A stretch of DNA of 26,085 nucleotides from Pseudomonadota bacterium (GCA_021798395.1 JAJZHS010000004.1:1968-28052); one strand, 5' to 3'; numbered from the stretch's first letter, positions 1 to 10,408 are shown. Program-made: numbers and translations. The notes: generated from the sequence alone by a model not told the origin.

Positions 1-63
1 GTACGGCCGCGCGTCCTTGTCCGGGTCGTAGCGGTAGATCGAAAACTTCATTCTGCGAGTCAT
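1..63 (-). CDS. sdhB: Succinate dehydrogenase iron-sulfur subunit, N-terminal 21 codons only
   Basis: The minus strand opens with ATG at 63 and reads MTRRMKFSIYRYDPDKDARPY before the window ends. The segment KFSIYRYDPD is typical of the N-terminal ferredoxin-like domain of SdhB, the subunit carrying the three Fe-S clusters that pass electrons from SdhA to the membrane anchor. A GGAG sequence lies 8 bases before the ATG. The gene follows sdhA by 24 bases in the canonical C-D-A-B order, so it is almost certainly the last structural gene of the same operon. The cluster-binding cysteines lie outside the window and cannot be checked. Confidence 0.9.
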   Translation of the reverse strand, partial: MTRRMKFSIYRYDPDKDARPY

Positions 64-87
64 GGGGTGTTCTCCGCGCGTGCTGCG

Positions 88-1851
88 TCAGAAAGTGCGT
101 GCCTTGGGTTTGAAGGTGTCGACGCTCAGCGGCTTCATTTGTACCTCGCGGTACGCCAGCCGGTTGCCTTCGCTGTACCACAGCGTGTGCTTGAGCCAGT
201 TGGCGTCGTCGCGCTCGGGGAAGTCGCGGTGCGAATGCGCGCCGCGGCTTTCCTTGCGCGCCGCGGCCGAAACCATCGTGGCCTGCGCGACCTCGATCAG
301 GTTCTCGACTTCGAGCGCCTCGACGCGCGCGGTGTTGAACACCTGCGACTTGTCCTTCAGATGGATCGCGCCGACGCGCTTGGCCACTTCGCCGATTTCG
401 CGCACGCCCTCGACCAGCAACTCGTCGGTACGGAACACGCCGCAGTGCTTCTGCATGGTCGTGCGGATCGCGCCGGCGACGTCCTGGATGGCCTCGCCGG
501 AGGTCGACGCGTCGAGCCGCGCCAGCCGCGCCAGCGACCGGTCGGCGGCGTCGGCCGGAATCGCCTTGTGCCCGCTGCCGACCCGCTCGCTGGCGTGGAT
601 GTGGTTGCCCGCGGCGCGACCGAACACCACCAGGTCGAGCAGCGAGTTGGTTCCCAGGCGGTTGGCGCCGTGCACGCTGACGCACGAGCACTCGCCGATC
701 GCGTACAGCCCGCCGACCACGCTTTCGCTGCCGTCGGCGGCCACGCTGAGAACCTGGCTGTGGATGTTGGTCGGCACCCCGCCCATCTGGTAGTGGATGG
801 TCGGCACCACAGGAATCGGCTCCTTGGTGCAGTCGACGTTGGCGAACTTGAGCGCGATCTCGGCGATCGACGGCAGCCGCTTGTGGATGGTCTCGGCGCC
901 GAGGTGGTCGAGCTTGAGCAGCACGTGGTCCTTGTGCGGACCGCAGCCGCGCCCTTCCTTGATCTCCTGGTCCATCGAGCGCGAGACGAAGTCGCGCGGC
1001 GCCAGGTCCTTGTAGGTCGGCGCGTAACGTTCCATGAAGCGCTCGCCGTTGGCGTTGAGCAGAATGCCGCCCTCACCGCGCACGCCTTCGGTGATCAGCA
1101 CGCCGGCGCCGGCCACGCCGGTGGGGTGGAACTGCCAGAATTCCATGTCCTGCAGCGCGATTCCGGCGCGCGCGGCCATTCCCAGGCCGTCGCCGGTGTT
1201 GATGTAGGCGTTGGTCGAGGCCTGGAAAATGCGCCCGGCACCTCCGGTGGCCAGCACCGTGGCCTTGGCCTCGAACAGCGTGACTTCGCCGGTCTCCATT
1301 TCCATCGCCACCACGCCGACCACGTCGCCGTCGGCGTCGCGCACCAGATCCAGCGCCATCCATTCGACGAAGAAGTGGGTGCGCGAGGCGACGTTCTGCT
1401 GGTACAGGGTGTGCAGCAGCGCGTGCCCGGTGCGGTCGGCGGCGGCGCAGGCGCGCTGCACCGGCTTCTCGCCCAGGTTGGCGGTATGGCCGCCGAACGG
1501 GCGCTGGTAGATCGTTCCGTCGGGATTGCGGTCGAACGGCATGCCCATATGCTCGAGTTCGTACACCGCGCTCGGAGCTTCGCGGCACATGAACTCGATG
1601 GCGTCCTGGTCACCGAGGTAGTCCGAGCCCTTGACGGTATCGAACATGTGCCAGTACCAGTTGTCCTCGCTCATGTTGCCCAGCGAGGCGCTGATGCCGC
1701 CTTGCGCGGCCACCGTGTGCGACCGCGTCGGAAACACCTTGGACAGCACCGCCACGTCGCGCCCGGCGCGCGCCAGCTGCAGCGCGCAGCGCAGCCCGGA
1801 GCCGCCAGCGCCGACGATCACGACGTCGAATTTGCGTTTGTTCACTTGCAC
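88..1851 (-). CDS. sdhA: Succinate dehydrogenase flavoprotein subunit
   Basis: This 587-residue protein oxidises succinate to fumarate on the cytoplasmic face of complex II. It has the FAD dinucleotide-binding motif GAGGSG at 14-19 and RSHTVAAQGG at 43-52, in which His45 is the residue that carries covalent FAD in E. coli SdhA. The active-site residues are present: His242 in FHPTG, Arg286 in APRD and His353 in TIHYQMGG, at nearly the same numbers as in E. coli. Length is normal. I chose a GTG start at 1851 because GGAGG sits 9 bases upstream and only 3 bases separate it from the sdhD stop, which points to translational coupling. No disruption is visible. Confidence 0.97.
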   Translation of the reverse strand: MQVNKRKFDVVIVGAGGSGLRCALQLARAGRDVAVLSKVFPTRSHTVAAQGGISASLGNMSEDNWYWHMFDTVKGSDYLGDQDAIEFMCREAPSAVYELEHMGMPFDRNPDGTIYQRPFGGHTANLGEKPVQRACAAADRTGHALLHTLYQQNVASRTHFFVEWMALDLVRDADGDVVGVVAMEMETGEVTLFEAKATVLATGGAGRIFQASTNAYINTGDGLGMAARAGIALQDMEFWQFHPTGVAGAGVLITEGVRGEGGILLNANGERFMERYAPTYKDLAPRDFVSRSMDQEIKEGRGCGPHKDHVLLKLDHLGAETIHKRLPSIAEIALKFANVDCTKEPIPVVPTIHYQMGGVPTNIHSQVLSVAADGSESVVGGLYAIGECSCVSVHGANRLGTNSLLDLVVFGRAAGNHIHASERVGSGHKAIPADAADRSLARLARLDASTSGEAIQDVAGAIRTTMQKHCGVFRTDELLVEGVREIGEVAKRVGAIHLKDKSQVFNTARVEALEVENLIEVAQATMVSAAARKESRGAHSHRDFPERDDANWLKHTLWYSEGNRLAYREVQMKPLSVDTFKPKARTF

Positions 1852-1854
1852 GGC

Positions 1855-2220
1855 TCAAACCCTCCACAGGACTTGCACGGCCCAGCCGGTGCAGGCCACG
1901 AGCCAGACGATGGTGGCCGACTGCAGCACCAGGCGCAGCCCGACCGGCTTGATGTAATCCATCCAGATGTCGCGCACGCCGATCCACACGTGGAACAGCA
2001 GAGCGACGAACGCGACCAGCGAGAACAGCTTCATCGGCTGCGCCGCGAACAGTCCGCTCCAGCGCGCGTAGCTCAGCGGCTGCGGCCAGACGAAGAACGC
2101 GAGCAGGAACAGCGCGTACGCCGCCAGCACCACCGCGGTGACGCGCTGCGCCAACCAGTCGCGCAGACCGTAATGCGCGCCGACGACCAGTCGCTGCGCG
2201 CCGTAATCCTTCTGGCTCAT
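1855..2220 (-). CDS. sdhD: Succinate dehydrogenase membrane anchor subunit (cytochrome b556 partner)
   Basis: This 121-residue protein has three hydrophobic helices, at about 27-45, 63-82 and 97-118. With SdhC it anchors the SdhAB catalytic dimer in the inner membrane and forms the quinone site. The central motif FHVWIGVRDIWMDYI carries His77, the expected heme b ligand, and an Asp88-Tyr89 pair at the same spacing as the DY pair of E. coli SdhD, whose Tyr contacts ubiquinone. The ATG at 2220 lies one base after the sdhC stop codon, and a GGAG at the end of sdhC serves as its ribosome binding site. sdhA follows after 3 bases. Confidence 0.93.
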   Translation of the reverse strand: MSQKDYGAQRLVVGAHYGLRDWLAQRVTAVVLAAYALFLLAFFVWPQPLSYARWSGLFAAQPMKLFSLVAFVALLFHVWIGVRDIWMDYIKPVGLRLVLQSATIVWLVACTGWAVQVLWRV

Positions 2221-2221
2221 T

Positions 2222-2632
2222 TCAGGCTCCGGTGAACAGGTGCACGGCGAACGCCGCGGTCATCAGCAGCGACACGACCAGCGTGCCGACTGCGTAGCGG
2301 CGGCCGTCGTCCTTGCCGAGGGTGTGCAGCACTTCCATCGCGACGTGGCGGATGCCGGCGCACAGATGGTGCACCAGGGCCCAGAACAGCCCCAGCGCGA
2401 CGATCTTCGCCGGCCAGGATGCCAACGCCGCGGCCGCGGCGTCCCAGCCCTGCGCCGAACGCAGGCTGAGGTCGAAGAGCCACAGCACCAGAGGCAGCAG
2501 CAGGAACATCACGGCGCCGCTGATGCGATGCAGGATCGAGACGAATCCGGCCAGCGGCAGCCGGTAGGTCATCAAATCGGTGATGTGGATGTTGCGGTAC
2601 TCGGGCCGCTTGCGAGATGGAACGGTGGGCAT
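2222..2632 (-). CDS. sdhC: Succinate dehydrogenase cytochrome b556 subunit
   Basis: This 136-residue protein starts MPTVPSRKRPEYRNI. The signature SILHRISG at 32-39 contains the Ser and Arg that line the ubiquinone site in the E. coli enzyme, and HHLCAGIRH at 88-96 contains the expected axial heme ligand (His88 or His89). Three membrane helices are seen at about 28-52, 74-95 and 113-133. I chose the ATG at 2632 because AAGGA lies 9 bases upstream and homologues begin just before the RPEYRNIHI segment; the frame stays open further upstream but runs through gntR and is not coding there. It is the first gene of sdhCDAB. The 83-base gap to gntR shows no clear promoter, so sdh may be read from a promoter in that gap or from upstream of gntR. 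Confidence 0.94.
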   Translation of the reverse strand: MPTVPSRKRPEYRNIHITDLMTYRLPLAGFVSILHRISGAVMFLLLPLVLWLFDLSLRSAQGWDAAAAALASWPAKIVALGLFWALVHHLCAGIRHVAMEVLHTLGKDDGRRYAVGTLVVSLLMTAAFAVHLFTGA

Positions 2633-2715
2633 GATGGTCGGTCCTTCGGCGAATTGCGGCAGCCATGGTATTGCGGCGCAACACGCGCCGCCCGCGGCAG
2701 CCTCGTTGAAATCGT

Positions 2716-3498
2716 TCAGCTCAGCGTGTTGCGATAGTGGTGGTGCGTCGTCACGTACAGCCCGCGGCGCAGTTCGACCGCCTGGTCTCCGTAACTGAAT
2801 GAAAGTCTCTCGACCGAAAGCAAAGCCTGCCCCGGCTCGACCTGCAGCAACGTCGCCTCGTCGCCGCCGGCGGCGACGGCACGGATCTTCTCCTCGGCGC
2901 GCACCATGCGGGTGCCGAACTCCGACTCGAACAGCGCGTACAGCGGGCCCTTGTACCCCTCGAGGCGTTCGGCGGTCAAGCCGCGAAACGGTGCCGCCGG
3001 CAGGTAGATGTCCTCGTAGACCAGCGGCCGCCCGGCGATGCGCAGCACCCGCCGGATCTCCAGCACCATGTCGCCGGACTTCACGGCGAGCAGGCGCGCC
3101 ACGTCGGCGGCGGCACGCACCCGGTGGCAGGCGAGGAATTCGCGCTCCATGCGCAGCGCCGGACCCGAATCGTCGTCCGGCACCAGACGCAGGAAGCGAA
3201 ACTTGACCTGCTCCTCGTGGTGGGTCGTGACGAAGGTGCCTCGCCCCTGGCGGCGCATCAGCAGGTTGTCGGCGGCGAGCTCGTCGATCGCCTTGCGCAC
3301 CGTGCCCTGGCTGACGCCGTAGCGCACCGCGAGTTCGGCCTCGCTGGGGATCAACTCGCCAGGCTTCCATTCGCCCGACTGCAAGCTGCGCGTGATCAAC
3401 GCCTTGATCTGCTGGTACAGCGGGCTGAACACCGGCGCGCCCGCGGCCGCGCTGCCGGACGGATGCTGGGGGTGCGACGAGGTGGCCATGCGCTGCAT
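2716..3498 (-). CDS. GntR family transcriptional regulator, HutC/UTRA type
   Basis: This 260-residue regulator has an N-terminal winged helix-turn-helix at about 25-95, with PLYQQIKALI, PSEAELAVRYGVSQGTVRKA and the wing RRQGRGTFV. A UTRA effector-binding domain follows at about 110-255, with LVYEDIYLP and a FSYGDQAVELRR-like end. UTRA domains usually bind a small metabolite. The gene lies directly upstream of sdhCDAB and divergent from mdh, so I infer that it controls succinate dehydrogenase and possibly mdh in response to a TCA-cycle or carbon metabolite; effector and sign are unknown. The start is uncertain: ATG at 3498 or at 3489 (MATSSH), neither with a good ribosome binding site. Residues 1-24 are low-complexity Ser/Ala/Pro. 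Confidence 0.9.
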   Translation of the reverse strand: MQRMATSSHPQHPSGSAAAGAPVFSPLYQQIKALITRSLQSGEWKPGELIPSEAELAVRYGVSQGTVRKAIDELAADNLLMRRQGRGTFVTTHHEEQVKFRFLRLVPDDDSGPALRMEREFLACHRVRAAADVARLLAVKSGDMVLEIRRVLRIAGRPLVYEDIYLPAAPFRGLTAERLEGYKGPLYALFESEFGTRMVRAEEKIRAVAAGGDEATLLQVEPGQALLSVERLSFSYGDQAVELRRGLYVTTHHHYRNTLS

Positions 3499-3539
3499 TG
3501 CAGCACACGACCGCCGCCTTGTCCAGCATGACCTAATAG

Positions 3540-3560
3540 ATGTCTTATATATGACATAAG
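3540..3560. promoter_or_regulatory. AT-rich dyad, candidate GntR operator between gntR and mdh
   Basis: The sequence shows ATGTC, an 8-base AT spacer and GACAT (3540-3557), overlapped by CTTAT, 7 bases and ATAAG (3544-3560). This is a strongly AT-rich island in very GC-rich DNA, it sits in the regulator-target intergenic gap, and it ends 4 bases before the -35 box of the mdh promoter. Operators of HutC-type GntR proteins are commonly short AT-centred dyads. I infer that the neighbouring GntR protein binds here, probably with autoregulation. Confidence 0.55.
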
Positions 3561-3564
3561 TCCA

Positions 3565-3593
3565 TTGACGCTGCCGCGGGCCTTCCCTACACT
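3565..3593 (+). promoter_or_regulatory. Probable sigma70 promoter of mdh
   Basis: The hexamers TTGACG (3565-3570) and TACACT (3588-3593) are separated by exactly 17 bases, close to the consensus TTGACA-N17-TATAAT. Predicted transcription begins near 3600, giving a leader of about 145 bases before the mdh ATG. The candidate GntR dyad lies just upstream of the -35 box. Confidence 0.65.
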
Positions 3594-3743
3594 GGCGCGT
3601 CGACGCCGGAGCGTGTCCCGGCCGCCATCAGCGCGCTTGATGCATCGCATCATGAACGCTCTAATGTCGGTTTGAGTTTCTTTCCGCGCGACCGATGCCG
3701 TCCGCGGCCTGCAACCGAAGCCACCCCACTTTCGGAGATCAAG

Positions 3744-4730
3744 ATGTCCAAAGCCCCCATGCGTGTCGCCGTCACCGGCGCCGCCGGCCAGATCGGCTAC
3801 GCCCTGCTGTTCCGTATCGCGTCGGGCGAAATGCTCGGCAAGGACCAGCCGGTGATCCTGCAGTTGCTCGAGATCCCCGACGAGAAGGCGCAGAAGGCGC
3901 TCAAGGGCGTGATGATGGAACTCGACGACTGTGCGTTCCCGCTGCTCGCCGGGATGACCGGGCACAGCGACCCGAACACCGCGTTCAAGGACATCGACTG
4001 CGGGCTGCTGGTCGGCGCGCGCCCGCGCGGCCCGGGCATGGAGCGCCGCGACCTGCTGGCGGCCAACGCGCAGATCTTCACCGCGCAGGGCAAGGCGCTG
4101 AACGCGGTGGCCAAGCGCGACGTGCGCGTGCTGGTGGTCGGCAACCCGGCCAACACCAACGCCCACATCGCGATGAAGTCGGCCCCCGACCTGCCGAAGA
4201 AGAGCTTCACCGCCATGCTGCGCCTGGACCACAACCGCGGCCTGTCGCAGCTGGCGGCCAAGGTCGGGCGTCCGGTGTCGTCGATCGAGAAATTCTGCGT
4301 CTGGGGCAACCACTCGCCGAGCATGTACGCCGACTACCGCTTCGCCACCATCGACGGCAAGTCGGTCAAGGACATGATCGGAGACGACGACTGGAACCGC
4401 AACACCTTCCTGCCGACCGTGGGCAAGCGCGGCGCGGCGATCATCGAGGCGCGCGGCCTGAGTTCGGCGGCGTCGGCGGCCAACGCGGCGATCGACCACA
4501 TGCACGACTGGGTGCTGGGAACCAACGGCCGCTGGGTGACGATGGGAATCCCGTCCGACGGCGCCTACGGCATCCCCGAGGACATCGTGTTCGGCTACCC
4601 GGTGACCTGCGCCGGCGGCGAATACCAGCGCATCGACGGGCTGCCGATCGACGCCTTCTCGCAGCAGTGCATCGACAAGACGCTGGCCGAACTGCTCGAG
4701 GAGCGCGACGGCGTCAAGCACCTGCTTTGA
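3744..4730 (+). CDS. mdh: Malate dehydrogenase (NAD-dependent)
   Basis: This 328-residue enzyme interconverts malate and oxaloacetate with NAD in the TCA cycle. The nucleotide-binding loop TGAAGQIG is at 11-18. The mobile-loop arginines are in ARPRGPGMERRD (Arg95, Arg101/102), and the catalytic pair is Asp162 (LRLDHNRG) and His190 (WGNHSP). The length and GAAGQIGY start match the betaproteobacterial, cytosolic-type Mdh rather than the E. coli type. ATG at 3744 is preceded by GGAG at a good distance; the frame is open for 24 more codons upstream but these are not Mdh-like. It diverges from gntR-sdhCDAB and is followed by a small secreted protein gene and acnA. Confidence 0.96.
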   Translation: MSKAPMRVAVTGAAGQIGYALLFRIASGEMLGKDQPVILQLLEIPDEKAQKALKGVMMELDDCAFPLLAGMTGHSDPNTAFKDIDCGLLVGARPRGPGMERRDLLAANAQIFTAQGKALNAVAKRDVRVLVVGNPANTNAHIAMKSAPDLPKKSFTAMLRLDHNRGLSQLAAKVGRPVSSIEKFCVWGNHSPSMYADYRFATIDGKSVKDMIGDDDWNRNTFLPTVGKRGAAIIEARGLSSAASAANAAIDHMHDWVLGTNGRWVTMGIPSDGAYGIPEDIVFGYPVTCAGGEYQRIDGLPIDAFSQQCIDKTLAELLEERDGVKHLL

Positions 4731-4883
4731 GCGGCCGCGCTCAGCCCCCGCTGCGGCGCTCCTGCGACGCGTCGTCCGCGCAGTAAACTCTGCCGCCGAC
4801 GACATGTCGTTCGTGCCGCGCGAGCAGCGTCCCCGATTCTGCCCGGAGCGGAAAACGTGATTTTTCGCTTCGGAGACATTGCC

Positions 4884-5231
4884 ATGCACCTCGGACGCTT
4901 CGCGCTGGCCGCCGCAGCCCTGCTGTATACCGGCACCACACTGGCCACACCGGCGGTTCAGCCGACCTATCCGATGAAGTCGGGCTTCATGCGCTGCAGC
5001 GACCACAAGTCGCTGGACATCGAACACGTCGCCAGCAATTCGCTCGAACTGATCTGGAAAGGTCGCCGCTACCGCCTCGACCGCGACCCGACGACCACCG
5101 GCGCGTACCACTTCGACGACGCGCGCGTCGGCCTGGTGGTCATCCAGATCCCGGCCAAGAGCATGTTGTTCGATCAGAAAAACATGACCCGGCTGGCCGA
5201 CGACTGCAACCCTGTGGTCGCCAGCCGCTGA
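4884..5231 (+). CDS. Small secreted protein, possible distant MliC-like lysozyme-inhibitor fold
   Basis: I do not recognise this 115-residue protein with certainty. Residues 1-21 (MHLGRFALAAAALLYTG and on) form a signal peptide likely cut after TLA, so the mature part is periplasmic. The mature domain has two cysteines, Cys38 (FMRC) and Cys108 (LADDC), that could form a disulfide. Its layout (Cys-containing strand, then ELIWKGRRYRL, then TGAYHFDD, then GLVVIQI) resembles the small beta-barrel of MliC/PliC inhibitors of C-type lysozyme. The usual SGxRY and WTKGD residues of that family are not conserved, so the link is weak. ATG at 4884 has GGAG 8 bases upstream; an alternative GTG at 4857 also has GGAG but would push the signal peptide inside the protein. 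A TAAACT at 4784-4789 could be a -10 box. Confidence 0.75.
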   Translation: MHLGRFALAAAALLYTGTTLATPAVQPTYPMKSGFMRCSDHKSLDIEHVASNSLELIWKGRRYRLDRDPTTTGAYHFDDARVGLVVIQIPAKSMLFDQKNMTRLADDCNPVVASR

Positions 5232-5325
5232 ACATCCGCGCCGCCGACGCCCGACCCGACTCCGCCGCTGCCGCGCGAACGATCCACCCGAACACCGCAC
5301 CCCCATTTCCAACCCGGAGTCCGCC

Positions 5326-8067
<2,742 letters not shown>

Positions 8068-8093
8068 CGCGCGCTCTCCTCAAGGCAAAGCGG

Positions 8094-8121
8094 ACGGGGC
8101 CCACCGGGCCCCGTTTTTTTT
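8094..8121 (+). terminator. Rho-independent terminator after acnA
   Basis: A perfect 9-bp stem ACGGGGCCC / GGGCCCCGT (8094-8102 and 8106-8114) encloses a 3-base loop and is followed by eight T residues. It starts 27 bases after the acnA stop and closes the mdh-acnA side. It faces the 3' end of the convergent dehydrogenase gene but has no T-run for that strand. Confidence 0.92.
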
Positions 8122-8134
8122 GCGCGTGCGCGCT

Positions 8135-9052
8135 TCAACCGTGCTCGAGCACCTGCAGCAGCGCGCTGGTGTCGCTTTGTCCCAGGTCCAGCGCCATCAG
8201 CTGCTGCAGCTGCGCGCGCACCGCGGCCAGCGCCGGCAGCCGCAGCCCGGCGGCGGCCGCGGCGTCGGCGGCGAGGCCGAAATCCTTCGCGTGCAGCCGC
8301 GCCTGGATTCCTGCGGCGAAGTCGCGCGCGACCATTTTCGGGCCCATCAGGTCGAGCATGCGGCTGCCGGCGAAACCGGCCGAAATCGCCTGCAGCACGC
8401 GCTGCAGATCGGCGCCTTCGGCGGCGGCGAAGCGCATCGCCTCGGCGATGCCCTCGATGTTGATCACCTGCACGATCTGGTTGCACAGCTTGGCCACCTG
8501 GCCGTCGCCGCTGCCGCCGACGCGGCTGATGCTGCGCCCGTACGCGCGCAGCAGCGGCAGCGCGCGTGCGCAAGGCGCCTCGTCGCCGCCGAGCATGATC
8601 GTCAGGCTGGCGTCGATCGCGCCGCGCTCGCCGCCCGACACAGGCGCGTCGACGAAGTCGATGCCGCGCGCGCGCAGCGCCTCGGCGATGCGGCGCGCGC
8701 CGGCCGGCGCGATGGTGCTGTGGTCGATGCACAGCAGCCCTGCGGCCGCGCCGTGCGCCACGCCGTCGGCGCCGAGCAGCACCTGCGCGACGTCGTCGGT
8801 CGAGGTGACGTTGGTGAACACCACCTGCGCGCCGCGCGCGACCTCGGCCGGGCTGGCGCAGACCTGCATGCCGGCGGCCGCGGCGCGCGCGCGCTTGGCC
8901 GCATCGCGCGCGTACACGCGCAGCCCGTGGCCGGCGCGCTGCAGGTGGCCGCACATCGGCCAGCCCATCGCGCCCAAGCCGATGAAACCGACGCGCAGCG
9001 GAGCGTTGCCGCCGTGCTCGCCCGGCTGGTTCGAAACCGTGGAATCGGACAT
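8135..9052 (-). CDS. NAD(P)-dependent beta-hydroxyacid dehydrogenase (3-hydroxyisobutyrate / tartronate semialdehyde reductase family)
   Basis: This 305-residue protein belongs to the 3-hydroxyisobutyrate dehydrogenase family. It has the Rossmann motif GFIGLGAMGWPM at 22-33, the substrate-binding signature DAPVSGG at 135-141, and the catalytic lysine Lys188 in GQVAKLCNQ. An arginine (Arg49, YARD) follows the second beta-strand, which in this family often goes with NADP use. The substrate cannot be fixed from sequence: 3-hydroxyisobutyrate, 2-hydroxy-3-oxopropionate (GarR) and succinic/glyoxylic semialdehyde reductases share these motifs, and no valine-degradation or glycerate genes are adjacent. 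ATG at 9052 has a strong GAGGTGAT just upstream. About 20 N-terminal residues precede the Rossmann fold and are not conserved in the family. Confidence 0.9.
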   Translation of the reverse strand: MSDSTVSNQPGEHGGNAPLRVGFIGLGAMGWPMCGHLQRAGHGLRVYARDAAKRARAAAAGMQVCASPAEVARGAQVVFTNVTSTDDVAQVLLGADGVAHGAAAGLLCIDHSTIAPAGARRIAEALRARGIDFVDAPVSGGERGAIDASLTIMLGGDEAPCARALPLLRAYGRSISRVGGSGDGQVAKLCNQIVQVINIEGIAEAMRFAAAEGADLQRVLQAISAGFAGSRMLDLMGPKMVARDFAAGIQARLHAKDFGLAADAAAAAGLRLPALAAVRAQLQQLMALDLGQSDTSALLQVLEHG

Positions 9053-9280
9053 GGATCACCTCGATGCACACGCGCCTTGCGAAGCCGCGCGTTCGCGCGG
9101 CGTCCGGCTGCGGTTGGGCACGATTAGACACCGACGACGCCGTGCGCGTCCTCCGGTGCCCCTGCGCCTGCACGGCGCGGACGCGCCCGATACCATGTTT
9201 CCGGCGCGCGGCCCGGCCACGCGCGCCGTGCCGCGCAGGACTGCCGCAGCCGGCTCAACGCCCTGCCCGCCGCCGCCCCG

Positions 9281-10060
9281 ATGCTGATCGTCCTGTCCCC
9301 CGCGAAAACGCTCGACTACACCTCGCCGATCCCTCCGGTGCCGACCACCCAGCCGCGCTTCAAGCGCGAGGCGGCCGAACTGATCGCGCTGCTGCGCGCG
9401 CTCGACCCGCCCGCGCTGTCGCGCCTGATGGGCATTTCCGACAGGCTCGCGGTGCTCAACGCCAACCGCTACGCAGCGTGGTCGCGCAGCTTCACCGCCG
9501 ACAACAGCCGTGCCGCGCTGCTCGCCTTCGACGGCGACGTCTACGACGGCCTGGCCGCGCGCGGCCTGTCGCGCGAAGACCTGGAATGGGCGCAGCGGCA
9601 CGTCGCGGTGCTGTCCGGGCTGTACGGCGTGCTGCGCCCGCTCGACCTGATGCAGCCGTATCGGCTCGAGATGGGCACGCGGCTGGCCAACCCCGCCGGG
9701 CGCGACCTGTACGCGTACTGGGGAACGCGCATCGCCGACGCGCTGCGCGCGCAGCTGCGCGGCCACGCCCATCCGGTGCTGGTCAACCTCGCGTCCGACG
9801 AATATTTCGGCGCGGTCGACTTCGCCGCGCTGCGCCATCCGACGGTGCAGCCGGTGTTCCAGGACGCGCGCGGCGACGGCGGCTACAAGGTCGTGGGCGT
9901 TTACGCCAAGCGCGCGCGCGGGATGATGGCGCGCTTCGCCATCGAACACCGCATCGACGACCCGCAGGCGCTGAAGGGCTTCGACGCCGGCGGCTACCGC
10001 TGGACGCCGGACGCTTCGGACGCCACCCGATGGGTGTTCCGCCGTAGACACGCGGATTGA
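9281..10060 (+). CDS. yaaA: YaaA family peroxide stress resistance protein
   Basis: This 259-residue protein resembles E. coli YaaA along its whole length. Examples are the start MLIVLSPAKTLDY, the long block LSGLYGVLRPLDLMQPYRL, then VNLASDEYF and YAKRARGMMARF. In E. coli, YaaA lowers intracellular free iron during hydrogen peroxide stress and can bind DNA; its exact biochemical activity is not settled. The start is fixed by the conserved MLI(V/L)xSPAKTL end, yet no Shine-Dalgarno sequence is visible (upstream bases are a CCGCCGCC run), so initiation may be weak or leader-independent. The 228-base gap before it contains no clear gene or convincing promoter. The 3' end of yaaA contains the -35 box of the following tRNA promoter. 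Confidence 0.92.
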   Translation: MLIVLSPAKTLDYTSPIPPVPTTQPRFKREAAELIALLRALDPPALSRLMGISDRLAVLNANRYAAWSRSFTADNSRAALLAFDGDVYDGLAARGLSREDLEWAQRHVAVLSGLYGVLRPLDLMQPYRLEMGTRLANPAGRDLYAYWGTRIADALRAQLRGHAHPVLVNLASDEYFGAVDFAALRHPTVQPVFQDARGDGGYKVVGVYAKRARGMMARFAIEHRIDDPQALKGFDAGGYRWTPDASDATRWVFRRRHAD

Positions 10061-10073
10061 TCCGGGTTATGAT
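10045..10073 (+). promoter_or_regulatory. Sigma70 promoter of the tRNA-Ala gene
   Basis: TAGACA (10045-10050) and TATGAT (10068-10073) are separated by exactly 17 bases, one mismatch each from consensus. Transcription should begin near 10080, about 6 bases before the mature tRNA. The -35 box lies within the last codons of yaaA. Confidence 0.75.
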
Positions 10074-10085
10074 GCTCGCTTCATT

Positions 10086-10161
<76 letters not shown>

Positions 10162-10186
10162 AGATGCCGTGCACGACCGTGCGCAG

Positions 10187-10230
10187 AAGGCCGCAAGATC
10201 CAGTTTGATCAGGAACTTGCGGCCTTTTTT
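10187..10230 (+). terminator. Rho-independent terminator after tRNA-Ala
   Basis: AAGGCCGCAAG (10187-10197) pairs perfectly with CTTGCGGCCTT (10216-10226), giving an 11-bp stem with an 18-base loop that can pair further (TCC/GGA), followed by a run of six T (10225-10230). It closes the single-gene tRNA transcript. Confidence 0.9.
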
Positions 10231-10408
10231 CGTGCGCCGTTTCTGCGGCCGGCGCGATGCATCGTGCGGTTTGTTACTTCATTCGCCAACAACAACGGCT
10301 AAAACGGAAAGGACCATTCCGGCTCGGCACGACGTTGCGCGCGGAGGCAGGCTGCATGACCTTCCGCGCCTGAGCGCCACACCGGGCGACAACCAGGGGA
10401 GAGACGTC

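Noticed and set aside
67..2235. 722-codon plus-strand frame opposite sdhA and sdhD
   Set aside because: It mirrors sdhA/sdhD, which carry intact catalytic and heme motifs, and its translation shows no domain.
2222..3529. 435-codon frame that appears to fuse an N-terminal extension to SdhC
   Set aside because: The upstream 300 codons overlap gntR out of frame and lack similarity. The true sdhC start at 2632 has a ribosome site and the family N-terminus.
4729..4742. Short hairpin GAGCG-GCCG-CGCTC at the mdh stop codon
   Set aside because: The stem is only 5 bp and no T-run follows, so I do not call it a terminator.
4799..4810. Perfect 12-base palindrome ACGACATGTCGT before the small secreted protein gene
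   Set aside because: Several 12-base palindromes are expected by chance in a window of this size, and nothing else ties it to a regulator.
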